DNA from: a bacterium
Lineage (GTDB): Bacteria; Arandabacterota; Arandabacteria; Arandabacterales; Arandabacteraceae
Direction: 5' to 3'
Length of the DNA: 64,000 bases
NCBI GenBank assembly: GCA_029933125.1
Contig: JAOZOU010000003.1
Span: forward strand, 1-64,000
Positions within the stretch are counted from its first letter, which is position 1, and each line of letters starts with the position of its first letter. A program made the position numbers and the translations under genes. Positions 26,054 to 35,355 of the stretch are shown piece by piece. Below the pieces are notes generated by a model that had not been told where the DNA came from, made no database searches, and saw only the letters and a list, made by a program, of their open reading frames with translations.

Positions 26054-26922
26054 AATACGCATTCTACCCTGGATGTTCACTTGAATCTTCTGCCTCGGAG
26101 TACAGGATATCGACGGAGGCAATAGCTTCTGCTCTCGATATCGAACTTGTCGAGATCCCAAACTGGATTTGTTGTGGATCAACGCCAGCCCATATGTCAC
26201 ATGAGTTATTGAGTCTCACCTTGCCTGCTTACAATCTTGTTCTTGCAATGAACGTGGGAACCGAAGGGGTAGCTGTTAGCTGCGCCTCGTGTTATAACAG
26301 GCTCAAGCAGGCCAATCATGCCATGCAGGATCCCATCAAGCGCGGGAAAGTAGCCGAAGCTTTGGGTGAGATATACGATGGGACAGTCCCGGTCAAGCAC
26401 ATGCTTGAGATTGTGAGCGAGATCGGAGCCAAACGCAATCTCAAAGATCTAGTAAGAGTTGACCTGTCTGACATCAAGGTGGCTCCCTACTATGGGTGCC
26501 TGCTCGTGAGGCCACCTGATGTCACAAATTTTGACGATCCCGAGGATCCCCAGATAATGGATCGCTTGGTGGAGGTTTTAGGTGCGCAGGTAGTGAAGTA
26601 TAATTTCAAGGTTGAGTGCTGCGGGGCTGCTCTTGCTTTCCCTCAGGTGGAAATTGTTAAGAAGCTCTCTGGACAGATACTCCTCGATGCCAAGGAGAGC
26701 GGAGCTGACATTGTAATCGTTGCTTGTCCTCTATGCCACTCAAATCTCGATTTGCGCCAAAGGGACATCGAGAAGTACTTGGGAATTGATCTTGAGATAC
26801 CAGTGCTTTACTTCACCCAGCTCATGGGCCTGGCATTTGGCCTGAGCCCACGAGAGCTTGGCTTGGAGAAGCATCTAATCAGCCCAGATTCTGTTCTCAA
26901 GAGAATAGGAATAAAAGTATAA
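26050..26922 (+). CDS. hdrB: Heterodisulfide reductase subunit B-like protein
   Basis: 290 residues with two CCG domains, the fold that holds the noncubane [4Fe-4S] clusters which reduce a disulfide in the methanogen enzyme. Domain 1: YPGCSLE, NWICCGSTPAH and SCASCYNR. Domain 2: PYYGCLLVRP, VECCGAALAF and ACPLCHSN. All the cluster Cys appear intact. The GTG start lies in the hdrC stop. In bacteria lacking methanogenesis the disulfide substrate may be DsrC or another thiol protein; no DsrC is in this window. Confidence 0.94.
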   Translation: MKYAFYPGCSLESSASEYRISTEAIASALDIELVEIPNWICCGSTPAHMSHELLSLTLPAYNLVLAMNVGTEGVAVSCASCYNRLKQANHAMQDPIKRGKVAEALGEIYDGTVPVKHMLEIVSEIGAKRNLKDLVRVDLSDIKVAPYYGCLLVRPPDVTNFDDPEDPQIMDRLVEVLGAQVVKYNFKVECCGAALAFPQVEIVKKLSGQILLDAKESGADIVIVACPLCHSNLDLRQRDIEKYLGIDLEIPVLYFTQLMGLAFGLSPRELGLEKHLISPDSVLKRIGIKV

Positions 26923-26923
26923 G

Positions 26924-28921
26924 ATGGCAAGAATAGGTGTTTTTGTCTGCTGGTGTGGTTCAAACATTGCATCGACGGTTGATGTGAAGGCTGTTGCCAA
27001 GGCTGCTGCCTCCTTCCCAGGCGTTGCTCATGCGACTGACTATAAGTATATGTGCTCGGATCCCGGGCAGAATCTAATAAGGGAAACGATTGAGAGTGAG
27101 CACCTAACCGGACTCGTTGTTGCTGCATGTTCTCCGCGTATGCATGAACCAACCTTTAGGAGACTTGCACTTGAGACAGGCATGAATCCCTATCTTGTTG
27201 AGATGGCAAACATACGTGAGCACTGTTCTTGGGTCCATGAGGACAAAGGTGAGGCTACGGCCAAAGCTATTGAGACCGTGCGAATGCTCGTCGAGAAGGT
27301 CAAGCGCAATAGTCCTCTTGAGGAGATCAGAGTACCTGTTACCAAGAAAGCCCTCGTCATCGGTGGTGGGGTTGCAGGTATTCAGGCCGGTCTTGATATC
27401 GTCACCGCCGGTATTCCTGTGATTATGGTTGAGCGATCTCCATCGATTGGTGGCCACATGGCTCAGCTTGACGAGACATTTCCCACTCTTGATTGCTCCC
27501 AGTGCATCCTCACACCTAAGATGGTTGAATTGAGCCAGCATAGACTTGTGACTCTCCATACATTCTCTGAGATAGATGAAGTCAGTGGCTTTGTTGGCAA
27601 CTTCAAGGTCAAGATTCGAAAGAAAGCTAGGACCGTTGATCATGATAAATGCACAGGCTGCGGGATCTGCATGGAGAAATGCCCAGCCAAGGTCTCAAGT
27701 GAATTTGATAGGGGGCTCTCCGACCGAAAGGCTATCTATGTGCCTTTCCCTCAGGCCATACCCAATAAGCCGGTCATCGATCGTTCAAGCTGTATTTGGT
27801 TCACGAAGGGGCGGTGTGGGGTCTGCAAGAAATTGTGTCCGGCTGAAGCGATAGATTTTGAGGAAAAGGACGTGATAGTTGAGGAGCAGGTTGGGGCTAT
27901 TGTCGTAGCAACTGGCTATGATCTTATTGATAGAGGTCTATACGGTGAATATGGACATGGAAAGATCAAGGATGTTATAGACGGACTTCAGTTCGAGAGA
28001 ATGTTGAGCGCATCTGGCCCAACTGGAGGCAAGATCGTTAGGCCATCCGATGGAGCCACCCCTAAAACTGTTGTCTTTGTTCAATGCGTAGGCTCGAGGG
28101 ATGATTCAAAGGGTATTCCCTATTGCTCGAGAATCTGCTGCATGTATACTGCGAAGCATGCCATGCTTTACAAGCACAGAGTCAAAGATGGTAAGGCATA
28201 TATTTTCTATATTGATGTAAGAGCTGGTGGGAAGGGCTATGAGGAATTTGTCAAGCGCGCTGTCGATGAGGACAGAGTTGTCTATTTGCGGGGGAGGGTT
28301 TCGAGGATCTTTGAGAAAAACGGAACAGTCTTTGTGAAGGGTTCGGATACACTCTCAGGTCAGCAAGTTGAGATAAGAGCTGATCTCGTTGTTCTTGCAA
28401 CAGCTGTTACGTCATCGCACGGATCACGTGAGCTTGCCCAGAGGCTTCGCATAGGTTTCGATCAATATGGGTTTTTCACAGAAGCCCATCCCAAGCTGAG
28501 GCCTGTTGAGACAACCACCCCTGGTATCTATCTGGCAGGAGCCTGCCAGGCTCCAAAGGATATTCCTGATACTGTATCTCAGGCAAGTGCAGCTGCAAGC
28601 AAGGTCATCGGGCTGCTTTCTTCGGATGAGCTAATAAGAGAGCCCCTTGTTGCCAGAGTGGACGAGAAGGTGTGCATCGCCTGTTTCATGTGCGAGAGCA
28701 CATGTCCGTATGGTGCAATTGAACATGTAACCTGGAAGGATCCTGAGACTCGAAAGGAGAAGGAAGTAGCCAGGGTGAATCCGGGAATATGTGAGGGTTG
28801 TGGAGCATGCCTTCCGGTCTGTCGCCCCAAAGCTCTCGATCTCATGGGCTTTAGCGACGAGCAAATCTATGGCGAAATCAATGCATTAAGCGATTTAGTT
28901 AAGGTAATACATGATGAGTGA
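26924..28921 (+). CDS. hdrA: Heterodisulfide reductase subunit A-like flavoprotein
   Basis: The FAD protein at the centre of electron bifurcation; 665 residues. The N-terminal domain has Cys residues for a cluster (VCWCGSN), GGGVAGIQAG at ~150 binds FAD, and SIGGHMAQLDETFPT follows. Four further cluster regions are CTGCGICMEKCP, CGVCKKLCP, CIACFMCESTCP and CEGCGACLPVC. YCSRICCMYTAKHA is a family signature. It can split an electron pair between a low-potential acceptor (ferredoxin) and the disulfide site on HdrB. Starts 1 base after hdrB and overlaps the next gene by 11 bases. Confidence 0.95.
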   Translation: MARIGVFVCWCGSNIASTVDVKAVAKAAASFPGVAHATDYKYMCSDPGQNLIRETIESEHLTGLVVAACSPRMHEPTFRRLALETGMNPYLVEMANIREHCSWVHEDKGEATAKAIETVRMLVEKVKRNSPLEEIRVPVTKKALVIGGGVAGIQAGLDIVTAGIPVIMVERSPSIGGHMAQLDETFPTLDCSQCILTPKMVELSQHRLVTLHTFSEIDEVSGFVGNFKVKIRKKARTVDHDKCTGCGICMEKCPAKVSSEFDRGLSDRKAIYVPFPQAIPNKPVIDRSSCIWFTKGRCGVCKKLCPAEAIDFEEKDVIVEEQVGAIVVATGYDLIDRGLYGEYGHGKIKDVIDGLQFERMLSASGPTGGKIVRPSDGATPKTVVFVQCVGSRDDSKGIPYCSRICCMYTAKHAMLYKHRVKDGKAYIFYIDVRAGGKGYEEFVKRAVDEDRVVYLRGRVSRIFEKNGTVFVKGSDTLSGQQVEIRADLVVLATAVTSSHGSRELAQRLRIGFDQYGFFTEAHPKLRPVETTTPGIYLAGACQAPKDIPDTVSQASAAASKVIGLLSSDELIREPLVARVDEKVCIACFMCESTCPYGAIEHVTWKDPETRKEKEVARVNPGICEGCGACLPVCRPKALDLMGFSDEQIYGEINALSDLVKVIHDE

Positions 28922-29375
28922 CCGTCTCAGAATCGTGGGTTTCCTTTGCAACTGGTGCTCCTATGCTGGGGCTGATCTCGCTGGGACGACCAGGCTTAAG
29001 CATCGGGCCGAGGTGAGAATCGTTCGTGTCCCCTGTTCGGGTCGAATAGATCCCGTCTTTATTCTCAAAGCCTATGAAAGAGGCGCTGATGCTGTAATAG
29101 TCGGGGGTTGCCATCCAGGTGATTGCCATTATGTGAGCGGTAATCTCAATGCCAGGAGGAGATTCCTTGTCATAAGGAAGCTTCTTGAATTCATCGGTAT
29201 CGAGCCTGATCGCTTTGAAGTTACCTGGTGCTCGGCAGCCGAAGGCGAGAAGTGGGCAAAGGTGGTCAACGAAGTATGCGACAGGGTTGAAGCGCTGGGT
29301 CCATTCGAGGCATACAAAGCAATTACACCCCCTGTGCGAGGTCCTGTAAAGGAGGTTACCACAGGTGAGGAGTGA
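28911..29375 (+). CDS. flxD: MvhD/FlxD-like iron-sulfur delta subunit
   Basis: A 154-residue protein of the MvhD family, which links HdrA to its electron-input partner through a [2Fe-2S] cluster. Conserved motifs: FLCNWCSYAGAD, VPCSGRIDP, GGCHPGDCHY and TWCSAAEG, with the expected Cys residues. Overlaps hdrA at its start and the next gene at its end. With the FAD/NAD subunit at the end of the operon, the partner is an NAD(P)H-oxidising Flx module rather than a NiFe hydrogenase. Confidence 0.92.
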   Translation: MMSDRLRIVGFLCNWCSYAGADLAGTTRLKHRAEVRIVRVPCSGRIDPVFILKAYERGADAVIVGGCHPGDCHYVSGNLNARRRFLVIRKLLEFIGIEPDRFEVTWCSAAEGEKWAKVVNEVCDRVEALGPFEAYKAITPPVRGPVKEVTTGEE

Positions 29376-30231
29376 GCAGGAGGCACAACTGAGAAGGCGA
29401 GTGAGTCAGCTCCTCGAGGACGGGACCCTCAAGGTGGTTCTCGGTTATGCTTCCGGGTTCAAGGGGACAAGACCGCTTTTTGTTCAAGACACTCGCCATG
29501 TAGATCGCCTTGTTTGGAACGAGGCGTGTGAAGCCAACCTTACTGGCTATCTCTTGAGGGAACCACTTAAGGAGATGCTGGATGCGGGTAACCGCATTGG
29601 CCTGGTTGTTAAGGGATGCGATATGCGCGCGGTTAATGTGCTGATTCAAGAGGGGCAAGTTGATCGAAGCAAGATCTATCTCATAGGGATGGTATGTGAA
29701 GGTGTGAGAGATGGGTCGGATTTCTCGCTTAAATGCAGAAACTGCAGGGTTCAGATACCCGAAGGCTGTGATGAAACGATTGGCACCCATACGGAGCTTG
29801 AAAGGCTTGAGGGCAATCCTCTCGAAGACATTCTCAAAGTGAAAGCAATGGACCTCGCGGAGAGATGGGCTTATTGGAAGCAAGAGCTCTCAAGATGTAT
29901 CAAATGCTATGCGTGTCGCCAGGCATGTCCGATGTGCTATTGCCAAGAATGTATAACAGAGAAGAGTCGTCCGCAATGGATCGAGAAAGCCCCTACCTTG
30001 AGTGGCAACATTGCCTATCACTTTATCAGGGCAATACATCTCGCTGGCAGATGTGTGAGTTGCGGTGAGTGCTCAAGGGCATGTCCTATGGATATCCCTG
30101 TAGATATGCTTACAAGGTTTGTTGCTGCCACAATCGAGGAAGAGTTTGGATACATAGCTGGTGAGGATGTCAATGCCAAGCCTTTTCTCGGAACATACAG
30201 GCAGGATGATCCTGAGGATTTCATAAGGTGA
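29365..30231 (+). CDS. flxC: FlxC-like iron-sulfur protein (FrhB/FdhB-like N-terminus plus two 4Fe-4S motifs)
   Basis: 288 residues. The N-terminal half resembles the coenzyme F420 hydrogenase/dehydrogenase beta family (VVKGCDMRAVNVLIQEG, GMVCEGV) and has extra Cys pairs (CRNC). The C-terminal half carries ferredoxin motifs CIKCYACRQACPMCYC and CVSCGECSRACPMDIPVD. GTG start at 29365 with GGAGG 9 bases upstream. From its position between MvhD/FlxD and the next FeS protein it should be the FlxC component of an FlxABCD-HdrABC complex; I assign the letter by order, so it is less sure than the family. Confidence 0.78.
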   Translation: MRSEQEAQLRRRVSQLLEDGTLKVVLGYASGFKGTRPLFVQDTRHVDRLVWNEACEANLTGYLLREPLKEMLDAGNRIGLVVKGCDMRAVNVLIQEGQVDRSKIYLIGMVCEGVRDGSDFSLKCRNCRVQIPEGCDETIGTHTELERLEGNPLEDILKVKAMDLAERWAYWKQELSRCIKCYACRQACPMCYCQECITEKSRPQWIEKAPTLSGNIAYHFIRAIHLAGRCVSCGECSRACPMDIPVDMLTRFVAATIEEEFGYIAGEDVNAKPFLGTYRQDDPEDFIR

Positions 30232-30240
30232 AAACCTGAT

Positions 30241-31209
30241 ATGAAAACAATTGAGGACATCTTAAGGCTAATTGAGGATTGGCAGGGCAAGGGATACACG
30301 GTTGTGGCACCCGTAAGAAGTGAGGGCCTTGTAAGTTTTGAGGTCCTCCGGGCGCCTTCACAGATCGACTTTGATCATGTCTTGACAGTTAACACGCTGA
30401 AGGATGTCACCCTGCCGCGATGTGAGACTCTCTTTAAGTACGATGTCGAAAAGGCAAGCATTGAACCGAGCTGGGAGGCGTCCCAACCCATAGTTGTTTT
30501 CGGTAGTCGCCCCTGCGATGCCGCCGCTGTTACGATACTGGATAGCATCCTCATGGGTGAGGTAACAGATAGTCGCTATGCCAGGCGTCGTGAAAACATG
30601 ATTGTAGTTACACTCGCCTGTTCACAGGCAGATGAAGCTTGTTTTTGCACATCAATGGGATATGGACCCCATGACCCAACGGGAAGTGACATAATTGGCT
30701 TACCTTCAAAAGGCGGTTATGTATTTCGAGTTGTCTCCCAGAAGGGTAAGGATTTCGCTTCGAAGGTTGGGCTTGAACTTGATGAAGGGAGGGCCGACCC
30801 CGAACCTGAACTCAAGCGCAGGATCACCACTGATGGAATCAAGGCTTGGCTCGATGAGAATTTTGAGAGTCCAAAGTGGGAAAAGGTTTCGGAAAATTGT
30901 GTGAGCTGTGGAGCATGCTACTATCTTTGTCCTACATGTCATTGCTTTGACATAGCTGATGAGGCAGGCGCTTCGCGTGGTGTGCGCATGCGGATTTGGG
31001 ATTGCTGCTCTTTTGCAGGCTTTACCAAGATGGCTGCGCATCAACCCCGCGTCGGCAAACATAGACGCTACCGTCAGAGAATTATGCATAAGTTCAAGTA
31101 CACAGTTGATAACATTGGCAAGACTGCCTGTGTTGGTGACGGCAGGTGTATTCGGTATTGTCCGTACGGTGTCGATATTACCGAGGTTCTTGAGGCTCTC
31201 AGGGAATAG
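30241..31209 (+). CDS. flxB: FlxB-like 4Fe-4S dicluster protein
   Basis: 322 residues, related to the beta subunits of sulfhydrogenases and Flx complexes. The N-terminal two-thirds has FGSRPCDAAAVTILD and ACSQADEACFCTSMG, with scattered Cys. The C-terminal part holds CVSCGACYYLCPTCHC, then WDCCSFAGFTKMA with KHRRYRQRIMHKF, then CVGDGRCIRYCPYGVD, giving two [4Fe-4S] clusters. ATG 9 bases after the previous stop, with AAGGTGA upstream. It probably carries electrons from the flavin subunit FlxA toward HdrA. Confidence 0.85.
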   Translation: MKTIEDILRLIEDWQGKGYTVVAPVRSEGLVSFEVLRAPSQIDFDHVLTVNTLKDVTLPRCETLFKYDVEKASIEPSWEASQPIVVFGSRPCDAAAVTILDSILMGEVTDSRYARRRENMIVVTLACSQADEACFCTSMGYGPHDPTGSDIIGLPSKGGYVFRVVSQKGKDFASKVGLELDEGRADPEPELKRRITTDGIKAWLDENFESPKWEKVSENCVSCGACYYLCPTCHCFDIADEAGASRGVRMRIWDCCSFAGFTKMAAHQPRVGKHRRYRQRIMHKFKYTVDNIGKTACVGDGRCIRYCPYGVDITEVLEALRE

Positions 31210-31211
31210 AT

Positions 31212-32045
31212 ATGCGCATCGAAACCCTCGTACCAACAGTAGCAAGAGTTGAGGAGATTCGCCAGGAAACACCTGACATTCGAAGTCTGCGACTGGTCTT
31301 TGAAGATGAGGACTTCAAAAGTGATTTTGCATTCAAACCTGGCCAGTTCTGCCTGATTTCAGTCCTGGGTGTTGGCGAAGCCGTCTTTTGCATAGCATCA
31401 CCTCCGCAGTGGGAGGATTTCATAGAGGTGAGTGTTAAGGAGGTTGGGAAAGTGACCTCGGCGATACATGATCTTGAGATTGGCGCCAAAGTCGGGTTCA
31501 GAGGTCCTTACGGCAATTGGTTCCCATTTGAGGAGAATTTTGGCAGAAGCATTGTCTTTGTTGGAGGTGGGATCGGACTTGCCCCCCTTAGACCTCTGAT
31601 CTGGCAAACTCTATCAAAGCGGGATCGCTTCAGGGATGTCTATCTCATCTACGGTGCCCGCAGCGTTGCTGACTTAGTCTATAAGGATGATCTTAAGGAG
31701 TGGTCTTCGCGCGATGATATCAGGTTCACAAAAACCGTTGATCCTGGAGGTGAGGATGAGACATGGGATGGGGAGGTGGGATTGGTTCCGCAGATCTTAG
31801 AAAAAGTATCTCCGCCGAGTGATTCTGTTCTCATAACCTGCGGGCCTCCAATCATGATAAAGTTTGTTTTGCTTTCGGCAAACAAGCTTGGATTTCGTCC
31901 AGGTGATGTCATCACCACTCTTGAGATGAAGATGAAGTGTGGTGTGGGTACCTGTGGGCGATGTAACATAGGCAACAAGTATGTTTGCCGCCATGGTCCT
32001 GTCTTCACACTCGAGGAGATGGAGAAACTGCCAAATGAGTTCTGA
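31212..32045 (+). CDS. flxA: FlxA-like NAD(P)H oxidoreductase (FAD and 2Fe-2S)
   Basis: 277 residues of the ferredoxin-NADP reductase fold. FKPGQFCLISV and FCIASPP bind FAD, FVGGGIGLAPLRPL binds the nucleotide, and the C-terminal CGVGTCGRCNIGNKYVC is a PyrK/HydG-type [2Fe-2S] site. It is the entry point for NADH electrons into the Hdr complex. ATG at 31212, 2 bases after the preceding gene. Its end overlaps menA by 11 bases, so quinone genes may share this transcript. Confidence 0.9.
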   Translation: MRIETLVPTVARVEEIRQETPDIRSLRLVFEDEDFKSDFAFKPGQFCLISVLGVGEAVFCIASPPQWEDFIEVSVKEVGKVTSAIHDLEIGAKVGFRGPYGNWFPFEENFGRSIVFVGGGIGLAPLRPLIWQTLSKRDRFRDVYLIYGARSVADLVYKDDLKEWSSRDDIRFTKTVDPGGEDETWDGEVGLVPQILEKVSPPSDSVLITCGPPIMIKFVLLSANKLGFRPGDVITTLEMKMKCGVGTCGRCNIGNKYVCRHGPVFTLEEMEKLPNEF

Positions 32046-32976
32046 AGTTGCTTTAGAGAAATCGTCGAGGCGAATACGGGCCTGGGTTGTCTCACTGCGA
32101 GCTCCTTTCCTGACGGCATCAGCACTGCCAGCTCTTGTAGGTGCTTTTGCTGCCTATTGGAAGACAGGCAGTTTCAGCGTACCGAGATTCTTGCTCTCAT
32201 TCTTTGGGGTCCTGTTTATCCACCTCGGTGCGAATCTTGCAAATGATTTTTTCGATGACCTTAGTGGTTGCGACCGTATTAATCAGCAACCCACGCCTTT
32301 TTCTGGCGGAAGTCGTGTTATTCAGCAAAACCTGCTTCCACGATCTGTCGTACTTTTCTCATCTCTCGTCTTTCTTGTGGCAGGTACTGCTCAGGGTCTT
32401 GTGCTCAACAACCTTCTACCTGGCAACATAATTCTTAAGCTCGGGCTCATCGGGCTTGCTCTTGGTTTTCTCTACACAGCTCCGCCACTTAAACTGAGCT
32501 ATCGAGGCCTGGGTGAGCTAGGTGTCCTGATTGCGTTTGGTCCCCTCCTTGTCCTGGGTACTTTCGCGTCTCAGACTGGATTCTTGGACAGATTTGCAGT
32601 CCTAGCCGGTCTACCTGCCGGATTGCTCGTTGCCAGTATTCTTCTAATCAATGAGGTACTTGATGAGAAATGGGATAGGTTGGCTGGAAAGAGAAATCTC
32701 GTTGTTCTTATTGGACACAGAGCTGGCTTTAGAGTCTACCTGGTGAGTTTTCTGGCAGCCTATGTTGCGATAGCAATTGGTATCGGGGTGGGGGTATTCC
32801 CACACCTTGCATTTCTCGGTTTCTTGCCACTCCTTGCGTACTTCATGGCTTTTCCGAGGAAAGCGGTGTTTGGGGATAAGCAAGCATTGATCAAGTTGAG
32901 CGCCATGACGATAGCGAGCCAGACCGCCTCAACGGGTCTTGTTGCATTGAGCTATCTTTTGACAGGGCCTGTTTGA
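32035..32976 (+). CDS. menA: 1,4-dihydroxy-2-naphthoate prenyltransferase-like UbiA-family protein
   Basis: An integral membrane prenyltransferase of 313 residues with about eight to nine helices, attaching a polyprenyl chain to the naphthoquinone head group of menaquinone. The two Asp-rich motifs are NDFFDDLSGCD and EVLDEKWDRLAGKRNL. The ATG at 32035 is chosen, with GGAG about 10 bases upstream, because the longer frame from 31981 lies inside flxA. The next gene makes the prenyl chain. Substrate assignment (MenA rather than another UbiA) rests on the motif context and the neighbour; the rest of the men pathway is not in the window. Confidence 0.85.
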   Translation: MSSEVALEKSSRRIRAWVVSLRAPFLTASALPALVGAFAAYWKTGSFSVPRFLLSFFGVLFIHLGANLANDFFDDLSGCDRINQQPTPFSGGSRVIQQNLLPRSVVLFSSLVFLVAGTAQGLVLNNLLPGNIILKLGLIGLALGFLYTAPPLKLSYRGLGELGVLIAFGPLLVLGTFASQTGFLDRFAVLAGLPAGLLVASILLINEVLDEKWDRLAGKRNLVVLIGHRAGFRVYLVSFLAAYVAIAIGIGVGVFPHLAFLGFLPLLAYFMAFPRKAVFGDKQALIKLSAMTIASQTASTGLVALSYLLTGPV

Positions 32977-33018
32977 CAGGTACCGAGGCTTCTATTAGTT
33001 TGGCGCTAGGAGAAGCAA

Positions 33019-34002
33019 GTGAAGATAAGCGATACAACCGACATAGCAGCTCCAATCCAAACTGAGCTGGCCTTACTGGAGAAGGAGATTGAGAAGATTT
33101 TCTCCTCTCCAATCTCACTCGTTAGTGATATCAGTAAGCATCTTCTCTCAGCAAGAGGCAAGCGTATAAGGCCAATTCTGGTTTTGCTTGTGTCCAAGAT
33201 GGGTAAACCTGAGATTGAGAAGTCACTTAAGGTGGCTGCTGCCGTAGAGCTCATTCATACTGCTACCCTCCTTCACGATGACTCAATCGACCACAATTAT
33301 CTGAGGCGCGGACTCCCAACCGTCAATCACCTATGGGATGACAAGGTTTCCGTTATAATGGGTGACTATCTCTTCTGCTCAGCATTTGAGCTTCTTCACA
33401 AAGCACGACTCTTCGAGATTGCATCTGTTCTTTCTCGTGGATCCCGCATTGTTACCAAGGGTGAGATGCTTCAAATGGATCAGCGTGGGAAGTACGAGAT
33501 GACTGAGGAGCAATATATAGAAATGGTAAAACAGAAGACGGCAGCTCTATTTGCCTCTGCATGCCAAGCCGGAGCAATTGTCGGTGGTCTTGATGAGACC
33601 AGGCAGGAGAGGCTTAAGAGTTATGGTGAGAATCTTGGTATTGCCTTCCAGATTATAGACGACGTTCTTGACTATGTGGGTGACACAAGCGTGATGGGAA
33701 AACCCGTGGGAAATGACCTTAGAGACAACCGTATAACATTGCCATTGCTGGTTGCGTTTCAGAGAGCATCCAGTCAAGAGGTCAAATCGATTATCGATCT
33801 TATAGCACTTGGTTCAATTGATGCTTCAGCCTGGCAGAAAATCGTAAGTTTCATTAGAAAGCATGGTGGCATTGACTATGCTATCGGGGTCGCTCATAGA
33901 TTTGCTCTCGTGGCGAAAACGCACCTTGTTGGGTTTGAAGAGAGTCCGTCAAAGCAAGCTCTTCTTCTCGTGACTGATCAGGTTGTGCTAAGGCGACAAT
34001 GA
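33019..34002 (+). CDS. Polyprenyl diphosphate synthase (trans-isoprenyl type)
   Basis: Elongates allylic diphosphates with isopentenyl diphosphate to make the quinone side chain; 327 residues. The first Asp-rich motif is LLHDDSIDHNYLRRG and the second FQIIDDVLDYVG; RGKRIRPILVLL and GKPVGNDLRDNRITLP are also typical. GTG start at 33019, 7 bases after AGGAG. The position next to menA suggests the product is the menaquinone tail; exact chain length (hepta-, octa- or nona-prenyl) cannot be read from sequence. Confidence 0.93.
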   Translation: MKISDTTDIAAPIQTELALLEKEIEKIFSSPISLVSDISKHLLSARGKRIRPILVLLVSKMGKPEIEKSLKVAAAVELIHTATLLHDDSIDHNYLRRGLPTVNHLWDDKVSVIMGDYLFCSAFELLHKARLFEIASVLSRGSRIVTKGEMLQMDQRGKYEMTEEQYIEMVKQKTAALFASACQAGAIVGGLDETRQERLKSYGENLGIAFQIIDDVLDYVGDTSVMGKPVGNDLRDNRITLPLLVAFQRASSQEVKSIIDLIALGSIDASAWQKIVSFIRKHGGIDYAIGVAHRFALVAKTHLVGFEESPSKQALLLVTDQVVLRRQ

Positions 34003-34014
34003 GAGATAGAAGAG

Positions 34015-34992
34015 ATGAAAAACTTGCATTTTGTCTTGCCCGTTGCGATTGTCGTTACTCTCATTAGCATAGCTTTTCTGTCGAAGCATCGTAGCCAAGG
34101 CGAGTTCTATCGCGATTCCTGTCTCATCATGGATACAGTTGTTGATGTGAATCTCTGGGGGAAGGGGGATCTTGATGCTCGGTCAGCAATTGACTCAGCG
34201 TTTGTTTCAATTGCAAAGATTGACTCCCTTTTTAAGGAGGGTATGGTCAGAGTATCCTGGTCAGGGCGAGAGCATCATCCAATTCCAACAAGAGAAGTGT
34301 TGAGATTGGCAGACAGCCTCTACCGTCTTACACTTGGTGCTTTTGATCCAACAATTGGTAGCGTGTCGCGTCTCTGGGATTTCAGCGATGGTAGCCAGCC
34401 ACCGCAGCCTGATAGCCTCAAGGCTGGACTGAGAATGGTTGGACTTGAGAAGATGAAGAATGTGCCTGGGAAAGATTTTATTCTTGATGTTGGTGGGATA
34501 GCTAAAGGATACGCTATCGACGTAGCTGCTGAGGTTCTCAGGAATAGAGGCTTCGAGTCTGCTATTGTTAACGGCGGTGGCGATATGAGATTGCTGGGTA
34601 AGCGCCCCGATGGTAAGCCTTGGCGTATTGCAATAAGAGACCCTCGTCACCCAGGTAATCTCATCGGCTACATTGATGTCGAGGATTGCGCTGTTGCAAC
34701 TTCCGGTGACTACGAGCGGTTTTTCTTCTACGAGGGAGGGCGTTATCACCATATCCTTGATCCTAAGACTGGTATGCCAGCTGTGCAATGCCAGAGTGTT
34801 ACCGTTGTGGCACCGACGGCTTGTATAGCCGATGGCCTCGCCACGGGTCTTTTCGTCCTCGGACCCAGGAAAGGCTTCGATGTGGCAAAATCCCTTGAAA
34901 ATGTTGAAGCCATTTTCATCTATGCTGATGGGGATAGCATCAGGTTGACGCCTGGGATCCAAAATCGGTTTGGAGAACTTGCAAGCAACTAA
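34015..34992 (+). CDS. apbE: FAD:protein FMN transferase
   Basis: Transfers FMN from FAD onto threonine residues of exported or membrane flavoproteins, here most likely RnfD and RnfG. 325 residues with one N-terminal membrane anchor. Family motifs: CLIMDTVVDVNLWG, FDPTIGSVSRLWDF, LDVGGIAKGYAID, SGDYERFF, HILDPKTGMP and ADGLATGLFVLG. ATG at 34015, with a weak GAGATAGAAGAG upstream. It is followed by small proteins also often linked to Rnf. Confidence 0.95.
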   Translation: MKNLHFVLPVAIVVTLISIAFLSKHRSQGEFYRDSCLIMDTVVDVNLWGKGDLDARSAIDSAFVSIAKIDSLFKEGMVRVSWSGREHHPIPTREVLRLADSLYRLTLGAFDPTIGSVSRLWDFSDGSQPPQPDSLKAGLRMVGLEKMKNVPGKDFILDVGGIAKGYAIDVAAEVLRNRGFESAIVNGGGDMRLLGKRPDGKPWRIAIRDPRHPGNLIGYIDVEDCAVATSGDYERFFFYEGGRYHHILDPKTGMPAVQCQSVTVVAPTACIADGLATGLFVLGPRKGFDVAKSLENVEAIFIYADGDSIRLTPGIQNRFGELASN

Positions 34993-35344
34993 ACTCACAC
35001 TGGGCGATCTTATCGTCATTTTTGCTCTCATTGGAATTGGTTTGAACCTCCTTATGGGACGCACTCAAGCCTCGCCAGCTCAAGTCATCATCACAAGCAC
35101 AGATAGGCAGATCACAAGAATTGATATCACTGAGGAGCGAATCATTGAAGTTGAAGGCAAGCTTGGGAAATCGGTTATTGAGGTTGCAGATGGCAAGGTG
35201 CGCTTTGTCAATTCCCCTTGTCCTCATCATCTTTGCATGAAAAGGGGCTGGATTGACATGCCAGGTGATTGGATTGCCTGTGTGCCCAATGGAATTCTCG
35301 TGAGGATATCGGGAGAATCAGGCTTTGATGCTGTAACTCCCTGA
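34970..35344 (+). CDS. NusG-domain-II-like membrane-anchored protein
   Basis: 124 residues: one N-terminal membrane helix, then a small beta domain. It contains NSPCPHHLCMKRGWID, the Cys-His-His-Cys motif of the family annotated as NusG domain II-containing proteins. Despite the name there is no NGN or KOW transcription-factor architecture. The start is uncertain: TTG at 34970, or TTG at 34979 just after GGAG; both overlap the end of apbE. Genes of this type often sit with apbE and rnf in anaerobes, and a redox or assembly role has been supposed but is not established. Confidence 0.75.
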   Translation: MENLQATKLTLGDLIVIFALIGIGLNLLMGRTQASPAQVIITSTDRQITRIDITEERIIEVEGKLGKSVIEVADGKVRFVNSPCPHHLCMKRGWIDMPGDWIACVPNGILVRISGESGFDAVTP

Positions 35345-35355
35345 GGCTGCCACCT

